A stretch of DNA of 64,000 bases. It comes from Eublepharis macularius (Eukaryota > Chordata > Lepidosauria > Squamata > Eublepharidae). The stretch lies in NCBI RefSeq assembly GCF_028583425.1, contig NC_072790.1:157846397-157910396 (forward strand), given 5' to 3'. The stretch's first letter is position 1, and each line of letters starts with the position of its first letter. Shown in pieces: positions 56,060 to 64,000 of the stretch. The position numbers and the translations under genes were made by a program. Under the pieces are notes generated by a model that was not told where the DNA came from, did not search any database, and worked only from the letters and a program-made list of their open reading frames with translations.

Positions 56060-57540
56060 ATGCAATACCTTTGGGGTCGTCTATAGGCAAGACCACTTCA
56101 GACCTTTCTTAGATCTCATTAACAACAGATCATGGAGAAGACAGATCTTCCCATTCAGATACCACTTCAGATCAAAACCCATCTGAGCTAAGGTCACCAA
56201 CCCAATGCAAAGCAAAAGATTCATGATCCTTCGAGAACAACAAATATTTACAGGTGTAAGAATCAGGTTAGGCATGTCTTCCTATCAATGACTTAGAAAG
56301 GTGAGCAATTTGTCTGGCCCTGTTCCAGTTCAGAGCTCTGTATGGACATGGTTGCAGACAAAATATATATAAACAAGCAGGGGGGATTCAAGACCTTGAA
56401 GTGACACAGGTGGCAGCAAGGATACTTACCTGGGAGGATGGTCACCTAGCTTCAATCAGAACTGTACACATCAAAGGCATATCCAATGCCCAGGCAGACT
56501 GGCTGAGGGGACAACGGGAATAGTCCCTTAAGAAACATCTCATAACATTGCGCTTCACAACACCTCATGAACCGGTGTGCGCCCCAACACAGCCATCAAC
56601 TACCGGGGTACATGACAAGATTTGTTCTACTCACAAGCAGATGCCCTGACATTGCAGTGGCCATTAGGCCTCCTCTATGTATTACTACCCTTACCAGTAA
56701 CAGACCATGCCTTTCCACCCTCCAACAGATGGTGATATTTCCACCTTTCATCCTACTGACCTCTCCGGTCAAGTTACAGCAGGGACCAATTTGGCTCTCT
56801 CATGTAGACTTACTCTGCTTAACTGTGTGGAAATAGAAAGGAACACCTTCCTAAGATGGGGATATTTCTGAGAGGTGGCCAACACTCTCCTAGCATTCAG
56901 AAAACATTTTATGCTCAGAATTTACAACTCTTATTGGGAAGCCCTCACTCAGTAGACATTTTACACAGCCCTGACCAAGCATCCATTTGAACCGGTCAAG
57001 GATGTTCCCCTGAGAAGGCTGAGAATGAAGACTATCTTTCTTATTATGTTCGCGTCTGCCAGAAGATTAAGTCAGACCTGAACACTGTATCTTTCCCAAT
57101 AGTAAGGTGATGCCTCGTACTGTCTTCCAAAAGCGTATTCCAAACTGCATAGTTTGCAAGAGATAAGGCTACCATATTTCTACCTGAACCCTAAATAGAC
57201 GAGGGAGAGGCTCTGACACAACCTAGATGTCAGAAGGAGGCTCTAGGCCTCTGCTCCGAATAGTGCAAATTAGAAAGTCAGTCTTACTGTTCTTAAATAT
57301 ATCTCATCTCAGTTTGGGGAAGAAAATGTCTTCAGCAGCAGTAGGTGCCAATAGCAAAACATACACTATCGAAACTCCTAAAAACTCTCTTCGCAGAGGT
57401 TCCTTGTGGAATACTAGCTTACTCTTTGAGGAATGCTACTACCAGTGCAGCGTTACACAGGAACACTTCTGTAGAAGAAGGCTGCAAGATTGTCAGTCTT
57501 GACCTTATTAAGATGCTACAAATCGAATCTATATGATTCA
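56060..57540 (+). pseudogene. DIRS RNase H and tyrosine recombinase remnant (copy C)
   Basis: RNase H text is weak (near 56365-56400, N/I-K-Q-G-G-F-K-like, with 'aaacaagcaggggggattca'). A YR N-terminal region follows near 56880-56950, and the arginine box FASARRLS lies at 57049-57072. The C-terminal box is present only as a degraded frame near 57420-57500. Stops are frequent. Confidence 0.6.
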
Positions 57541-57630
57541 GCGGACACTGACTGTAGTAGAAAAGTAATGCATTGCATGATCATGGACGAAGACCACATC
57601 CCACCCAGAAACTGGAAACTGCTTTGGGAG

Positions 57631-57722
57631 CACCCAAGATGTCCTCCGCCTCAGAGGGAGAACGGACCTTTGGACACTTACCGTGAAGGGTCCTTCTCCT
57701 CTGAGGAAAGGAGGACATCTTG
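57631..57722. repeat. DIRS copy C internal complementary region
   Basis: 57631-57662 is an exact complement of the left end (52795-52826), and 57665-57722 is a complement of the right end (57973-58030) with two mismatches by eye. The two halves meet at 57663-57664, which marks the circle junction expected for DIRS replication. Confidence 0.9.
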
Positions 57723-57887
57723 CCCTCCCCGGGTCTCCGTCCTTCTCTACCCTGCTGCCTCATTCTTCTACCTCCTCCGAGTTATGCTTTATTTACAGTA
57801 CATGTTAATGCAACAGGTGTTTTTTCTCTCAGTATTGACAGTTGCTGAATGATAAATTCAATGTTACTGCTTTGTGGAGTCACCTGA

Positions 57888-58030
57888 ACTGAAGAGAGGG
57901 TGGTCCCACAGGCTAGACAGGAAGAGGAAGAAAGTTAGTTCCTGCCTCCCTGATTGGATGGTGGGAATCACCCAAGATGTCCTCCTTTCCTCAGAGGAGG
58001 CGGACCCTTCACGGTAAGTGTCCAAAGGTC
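57888..58030. repeat. DIRS copy C right inverted terminal repeat
   Basis: Contains the complement of the left repeat, then the right-end-specific segment 'cttcacggtaagtgtccaaa' up to 58030. It holds a GTAAGT that could serve as a cryptic splice donor in the sense of KIF26B. Confidence 0.88.
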
Positions 58031-58034
58031 AGTT

Positions 58035-58905
58035 TTCTTTTCATGACTCTAGTGAAAATAATAGTATCATTTTATAGGAGATGCTGGGTATTGAACCTGG
58101 GAATTGATGTACACAAAGTATGTGCTCTAATACTGAGTACCATGGGTAGTTGCTGGATGAATAGATTTAGTTTATTCTCTCCTCTGTTAAAATCAGTTCA
58201 TGATGGGAAGAAAATCCTCACCCCTTTTCTGAAGCTTTCCATCATTTTTTGTTCACATGCTCTTGATTTAGCCTTTCCCATTTCAGAGATGTTCAGTAGT
58301 CAAAGACTTGATGAATAATATTAATAATAAAAGAAGCCCTGGAGCTGATAAAACGGAAAATAGGTCCATGCTAGCTTGTGGCTACTTTAGAGAGACATTC
58401 CTAGTCAAGACAGGACAGTAATGAACCCTTCCTGAAAGCTTGGAAAGTGATAGAATAATGGAATTTCATTTCCGTCCAGACCTTTAATTTGTGAACAAGC
58501 ACAGCCAGACTGTATGGGGACTTAATTTTGTAGTGCAAAAATCTCAGTCACCTAATCATTTCATTCCAAGTCAGTGTACTGCAAATAGGATTATTGCATT
58601 AGAAATGTGATTTTAAATGGCCTGGAGCAGTAATTTGTCAGCATTTGGAAGGATTAACTCCATTAAAGTTTAGGCAGCAACAACCAGTCTTTTGTATTGC
58701 ATCATGGGGCACAATACCAAACACAGAGAGTAACCTGTCGACAGCATATTTTGCAACTGAATGTCTCTTGGTAGTGGGAATGTCTTTAGATTACTCTTTT
58801 TGCCCATTTTTAACAGCATCTTAAATTTTTCAGATTATGGAAATAAACTAGAAGAGTAGGAACAAGTCTTGGATTTATCAGTCATGCAGTTTGTATCATT
58901 TAGAA
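58035..58905. other. KIF26B: KIF26B intron 2, no feature seen
   Basis: No repeat or exon is recognised between the DIRS element and the BovB tail. Confidence 0.45.
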
Positions 58906-58909
58906 TCCT

Positions 58910-61110
58910 AAGAGTCTCTCTCTCTGTGTTATGTCTCGTCAAGTCGCTTCTGACTTATGTGATCCTATTTATTAGTGATCTCCAAAACATCATTGACAGC
59001 CTTGCTCAGGTCTTGCAAACTGAAGAACGTGGGCTACTTCATTGGGTCAATCCATTGTTACCAGAACTGCTATTTTAGGGGAAATTAGCATGCAGTCTGG
59101 GTTTTATTATTGCGGATCTTGGCCAGCTATACTAGAGTCCGTCTTCCAGATCACTTGTGCAATAAAGAGGCAAGGCTAATAAGAATAAAATGTGTCTTTA
59201 CTAATTGTGTTGCGTGTGCCTGAAATAACACATATAGACAAGGTACATACAAGAAACTAGGAAATAAAGAGTAGGAAAAATAGAGCCGTTTGCATTAGCA
59301 GGAGGACCCACTTGAGATCGACGGAACTGGGTATACTCACCTGGTCACGGCGTGGAAGAAAGATGTAGCAGCGAAGCGTAGCGGTATCTAATGCCTGCAC
59401 TAGACCTGTAGAGAGAGGCAGCGGAGGTTCAGGATAGGAATGGCATGTGCACCTCATGGCCGGGGAGGCCTGCTTAAATACCCCAAAATGTACCCTGGGG
59501 CTGGTGCCTTTCCCTGTGGTTCTCAAAAGGGAAACAAAGGCTTGATGGCTCTACAACTATCCTTAATGGGTCACTTTAGTGTCTAATTGCATGATTGTGA
59601 CACCTCGGGAAGAGGGGACAAAGGAGGGGAGGGGAGTGCCGGGCGGGTTGATTGGATTTGCCAGGACTCTGGCGTTGTCTTGATGGCATCAGCTCTGGAA
59701 TGCGGTGGCTGCATTGAGATGCGTCCATTAGCTGTTCTGGACAGGCGGCACTTAGCTTCCATTCCGGGGCAGCTTCCAAGATATGCAGAGCGGGGCGAGG
59801 TTGGCTGCTGTGGACGTGACCGGCTCGCTTTCATGAAATGGCAGCCTCAAAGTAAACTGTCCAGGCTGGCTCTTTACTGCTTGGGAACATGGCTTCTTCC
59901 TTGGCATGGCTTGGGCTTGCTAGCAGGCTGCCCAGTGGCGAGGGCAGACTCAGTGACCGGCTTGCAAGGGGCTCTCCGTGGGAACTGACCAGGGGGTGCC
60001 TGGCCAGGCTCGTGGAGACTCCCTCCGGCTGGCACTGTGCTGCTGGCAGCATGGCTCTGGGCCCAGGTGAGATAGGTGCCCAAGGAGGCAGGAAACAGAC
60101 ATAGATGGCACAGTCCATTGCAGCAGGGAGAACAGGAAATAGGCATGGGCAATGCTGCCCTAAAACAGAGTCTCTGGTGGATCTTTAAAACAGCAACGCA
60201 GGAAACTGACACAGTCCATGGCAGGCCCCATAACAGGAGGAGGAGGTCCCTGGCAACACCATCTCATGTTAAGTTTTCCTTTTTGCCTACTACCTTCAAC
60301 TTTTCCTAGCATTATTGTATTTTCAGTTGAGTCGTTCTCTTGTGATGTGATCAAAGTATGATAGCCTCTCTTTATTCATTTTACCTTCTAGGGAGGATTC
60401 AGGCTTGATACGATATAGAACTCACTTATTTGTCTTATGAGGTGTCCTTGGTATCTGTGAAACTCCTGTCAGCTTTCTTTGTTGCCCAACTTTCACATCC
60501 ATATGTGGTAATGGAGAATAACAGTATGAATTATCTTGATCTTGGTCTCTAGGGACCCTTACTTACACTTAAGGATCTTCATGACTGTTCTTCCCAGTCT
60601 CAATCTCCTGATTTCTTGGTTGTAGTCTCCTTTTGGTTGATGATTTTGTAATTTGTGTAATTGTACTATTAAAACAGTATAATTCTTTAGTAGTCATTTT
60701 GGTATTCATCTTGGTGTAATCTTGCTTTGGTACTTTCTCCTTTAACTTTTATCAGTAGTTGATTCAAATGTTTACTGTTTTATTCCAGTAATGTGAAGTC
60801 ATCTGCCTATCTCAAATTAAAAATGTTCTTTCCACCAATTTTTACTTCATCATCTAAATCTAACCCAGCTTGATGTATGATACGTTCAGCATATAGAATG
60901 AATAGACAGGGTATAGAGTGAATAGATAAAAATACATCCTTGTCCGATACCTTTGCTAACTGGAAATCATTCTGAGGCCTTTCTTTAGAATCAAAGTTAT
61001 TAGAATCTCAGTTTTGAGATTTGTTTTATTTATCTGTCTTAGGAAGAAAAGCATCATTTGATCTCTTAGGCAGATTCTTGAACATATCTGAGTGGAAATC
61101 CACATCAGCA
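58910..61110 (-). mobile_element. BovB (RTE-clade) LINE 3' end, split by a solo LTR
   Basis: The minus-strand text from 61110 to 60263 gives RT C-terminal phrases: a Y-G-C-E-S-W-like box near 60510, then TIMLGKVEGSRQKGKLNMRW ending at the insertion. After the insertion it resumes at 59051 with the BovB tail 'cagtttgcaagacctgagca' (minus) and ends in 'cataagtcagaagcgacttg' plus a GA-rich simple tail near 58915. The join across the insertion restores one continuous BovB sequence. Frames are broken. Confidence 0.7.
59052..60262 (-). mobile_element. Solo LTR, 1203 bp, with 4-bp target duplication
   Basis: The insert is 59056-60258. It has ends TGTTACCAG and CTGGCAACA, and CCAT stands on each side (59052-59055 and 60259-60262). 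In the minus orientation it has a TATA-like GTATTTAAGC (59472-59481 on +), a GTGAGT donor-like site near 59333, and an AATAAA signal (complement of 'tttatt' near 59102) about 45 bases from its 3' end. This is the layout of U3, R and U5. No internal genes remain. Ty3-type or ERV origin cannot be decided. Confidence 0.75.
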
Positions 61111-61114
61111 CTCT

Positions 61115-64000
61115 CAAACTGTGCCCATCTCTCTGTTTAACTCCCTCCTATTGAAATTAATTAAACCAAAACCCACTTAATTTTGACTGGATTATGCTCC
61201 AGATGCAGTAACTACTGTTGCTATGTTCATTGCTGAAGTGTACCAAATACATTTGTAATACAGTCTGTAGAAGTTACTATTTTGTAGGATCCCTTGCCCT
61301 TGTACAGAATCTGACAATTTGCTAGAATGTGCCACCTTCTGAAATGCTGAAAACTATAGTGTTTTTGAGTTAGATTTAATTGACCTACTTAAAAAAATAC
61401 ATGATGTATGCTGTAAAATGTAAAAACACACGCTAAGGAGATGTACATTTGAAATTCAGATTCTTCAGATTGGTAATTGGTGTATGTCAAATACTGGCAG
61501 CATGGCATGGTTTCTTGTACTCTGGTATAATGTGAAAATCTTTTATGTCGTGTAAAAGAAATGTCTTTCTACCTGAAAATTGTCAGAAAGAAGGTGATGA
61601 ATGTCAATAGCTATACCTTCCTCTTTGGGATCCTTGTAGTTGAAATTATATATTGTACTTGTTTATGGGGACAACAGGATGTTTACTGGGTGGTGTCTGA
61701 AAGTAGGGTGTGAAAAGACAATACAGGCAGGACTTTTCCTTCGATCACACCTCACAGTGTTCAAGGCAGTATTTTATGTTGTTTTTGAAAGACAGTGGGC
61801 AAAAGAAGCTGCCTTAAAATTTATTCATACCATTGGTATATCAAAGTCAGTCTTATCTACTCTTTTTGGCAGCAGCTTACCAGACTCTTAGGTCAAGGTC
61901 TTTCCCGTTATCTACTAACTGATCTCTTTAACTGGTAATGCCAAGGATTGAAACTAGATCCTTCTACATAAAAAGCAGGTGCTCTATCACAGAGCCATGG
62001 TCAGTTCGTTAACTAATGTTATGGTATTAGTTTTTAAAGAGCCATGAAAATATAATGATGGAACTATATTCACCTACCTCTCAGAGAAGATCTGTGTAGG
62101 ACAAACTTTTCAAAAATGTTGTGGCATTTAAGCACTGTCTTTCTGAAATATGACTTCTGTATTAATGGTATTTTTTTCATCACATTATGAACATTATGTT
62201 GTGAATATGGTTGTTAGCATGGGTTTGCATGCCTGTTTTTCCAAAATACAAACTTGTTGATTAGCTATGAGAATGGAATTCTGGAAGTTTAGTAAAGAAC
62301 TCACAGATCATAATTTTTGCCCTGCTTAAATACCTGCCTTTTGTCTCACCAGAACAGGAACGTATTTGTCGTATTTGTCTTATGCAGAAGAGAATTTTGC
62401 TGTTCTAGTTGAAGAATTATTCCACAATGACCTCTTTAAAAAAAATCTTCCATCCCAAATATGGGTCAGCAATATGTGCTGGGCAAATTGCCCAAACCAG
62501 TTCATTGTGAAAGGCATAGCAGTTTTGTTTACATAAGAAAGAAAGCAGTTCACGCAGACTCAGCCCCATCAGCAGTCTAATACCTTGGATTATTTTGGGG
62601 ACATCAGATAATTGGGATGGTTCCAAACATCGAGCTGAACAGCTTGTCACAGCTTTCAGTGCAAAACACTTGACCATTATGCCCTGCATCATTATTCAGG
62701 CATGGTTTCAGCAGTTTGTAATATGTGAGTGTCACAAATGTCAGCAGAGTAAGGCTTGTCACATATGTGTTGGTATGAAATCTGTTAGCTTGTAGCACAA
62801 GGTGGCCAACATTCCTATGCATAACAGCAATGTACTGACATTTTCAGTGAGCAGATGCTACAAGATATAGGCCTATTGCTGCTGTTCCTGTCTCTGCAGC
62901 AATCCCACCCCCATTTACTTGATCATTTACACCCCATCACAGCTTCTTTACATTTTACAAAGCCTAATGAGGAGACTGGTCTTCTTTGTCTCCTCCTTTG
63001 TCATTCTCCAAGCCTGGTCATTGTGCCTACATGGATCTTTCTCTTCTCCACCTCTCTGTGACCTGCTGGTTCTATACCACCAAAATTCAAAAAAGAATAA
63101 TGTATTAATTAAATATTTATGGACACTTTTCTATTTAAGAAGCCTTCAAAAGACATGGAATAGAAAAACAGTTGAAACAAAAGAACATGTACTGTACTAC
63201 ATGTTCTTTTCTACAAGAACAGTACTATTTCAAAAATGCCATGCATGCAGAAATCTTGCATCTCAACAGGGAGGGGGTGGGGGGAAATCCAGGCTAACTT
63301 TTCTTCTTGTGCCGCTTTCTCGATCTGCAGGAATATTAATCATGTTATTTCCCTGTCTGCATTCTGAAGTACAGACTCTGAAGAAGACATGAGCATGTTT
63401 TCTGAACATACAAGGGAGCTCAGTGACATTTGCCTGTTAGATTTGCTTATATTAAATGTATCCCCCACCCCCCCAGCCACCATTGTATTCATCTTAGACG
63501 TAGCTTGTCAGTTTTATCTATGTTTGCAGTTCTGTTTATTTTTGCCTTGTGGTGTGTTATGCTGCATGATTTTGTGGTATTCTTTTCTTCAAATACAGTC
63601 AAATTTCTTGAGCAAAACTGAGTTTGTACCCCACCCCCGTTCAAAAGATTGAATCCTCCCCTTTCCCTCTATTTATCACAGTCAGTTTTTAAAAGAGCAC
63701 AATAGGCTGCATTAGAGCCTTCCTATCTCTTAGGTGCTATATTGCCAGAACAAAAGCTATTATTCTTCATTTGTCTGTTGGTTTCTTTGCTTGCTTTGTA
63801 AAGAAAAACAATAAAAACCTATTCTGTAGCAAATTGGAAGTCATGACTCCTTTGTTTCTCATTCTCTAATGGATGTTAACAGTTAATAAGTTCTCTAAAT
63901 CAGGTTAGTATTGGTGGTATCATTCATATTCTCTAATACTGTGTGATAAGTGGTAAGTATTATTTTCTTAAGGAAGTACTGGGATTTTCTAAATGTTTGT
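61115..64000. other. KIF26B: KIF26B intron 2 to window end; one SINE fragment
   Basis: A minus-strand tRNA-SINE fragment lies at about 61905-62005 ('ggattgaaactagatccttc', 'aagcaggtgctctatcacag'). A 33-base hairpin lies at 63178-63210. The remainder is AT-rich; frames at 62919-63652 show no known family and no exon is recognised. Confidence 0.5.
63178..63211. repeat. Short perfect hairpin
   Basis: AAAAGAACATGTA (63179-63191) and TACATGTTCTTTT (63198-63210) are exact complements around a 6-base loop. It is too short for a typical miRNA precursor. Confidence 0.7.

Larger units (their letters stand above)
52795..58030 (+). mobile_element. DIRS-type retroelement, copy C, structurally complete
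   Basis: Both inverted termini and the internal complementary region (ICR) are present, with gag, RT, RNase H and YR remnants between in the expected order. The ends 52795-52906 and 57888-58030 share a ~97-bp inverted repeat with one mismatch by eye. The ICR at 57631-57722 equals the complement of the left end joined to the complement of the right end. There is no target duplication, as expected for this order. A tRNA-SINE sits inside it. It differs in sequence from copies A and B and is a separate subfamily. It lies in the sense orientation in KIF26B intron 2. Confidence 0.9.

Noticed and set aside
59587-60309. Overlapping frames of 60-130 residues on both strands
   Set aside because: They fall in the U3-like part of the solo LTR and show no family similarity.

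Overview
The window is nuclear DNA from an amniote, most likely a squamate reptile. It holds two split protein-coding genes in a background of many transposon families: CR1, L2, BovB and L1 LINEs; 5S-derived, tRNA-derived and CORE SINEs; DIRS-type tyrosine-recombinase retroelements; hAT DNA transposons; fold-back repeats; and a solo LTR. I see no prokaryotic genes, CRISPR arrays or operons. The species cannot be fixed from sequence alone.

Genes. (1) The terminal coding exon of EFCAB2 (dynein regulatory complex subunit 8) lies at 1803-1918 on +, with a polyadenylation signal at 2080. (2) The first two coding exons of KIF26B (non-motile kinesin-11 family) lie at 42943-43005 and 43643-44044 on +. 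KIF26B intron 2 then fills the rest of the window. The order EFCAB2 then KIF26B, both on the same strand, is the arrangement I recall from human chromosome 1q44. No other host exon is recognisable; most other reading frames sit in transposon remains or are chance.

Layout. 1-1802: last intron of EFCAB2 (L2 LINE, fold-back repeat). 2.1-13.3 kb: intergenic, with two 5'-truncated DIRS elements, a hAT copy with intact 8-bp duplication, a Helitron-like block, L2 and a 5S SINE. 13.6-18.2 kb: CR1 pieces on both strands, one interrupted by an LTR-like insertion. 18.2-19.6 kb: L1 5' end and ORF1 ending in a (TG)n tract. 19.7-24.4 kb: tandem arrays plus a decayed hAT transposase N-terminus (BED finger) and a hAT right terminus. 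24.4-42 kb: sparse SINEs, L2 tails, two near-perfect fold-back elements, an L1 ORF1 remnant and a 743-bp hAT element. 42.2-44.2 kb: GC-rich KIF26B start. 44.2-64 kb: KIF26B intron 2, with two hAT insertions, a 181-bp hairpin, an L2, a structurally complete DIRS element (52795-58030) and a BovB LINE split by a 1.2-kb solo LTR.

The most notable signals are the DIRS element with both inverted termini and its internal complementary region; the hAT-derived array locus with a transposase remnant; and fold-back repeats that share a hammerhead-like CTGANGA / hairpin / GAAA core. All similarity statements rest on reading by eye and recalled family features; no search was run.
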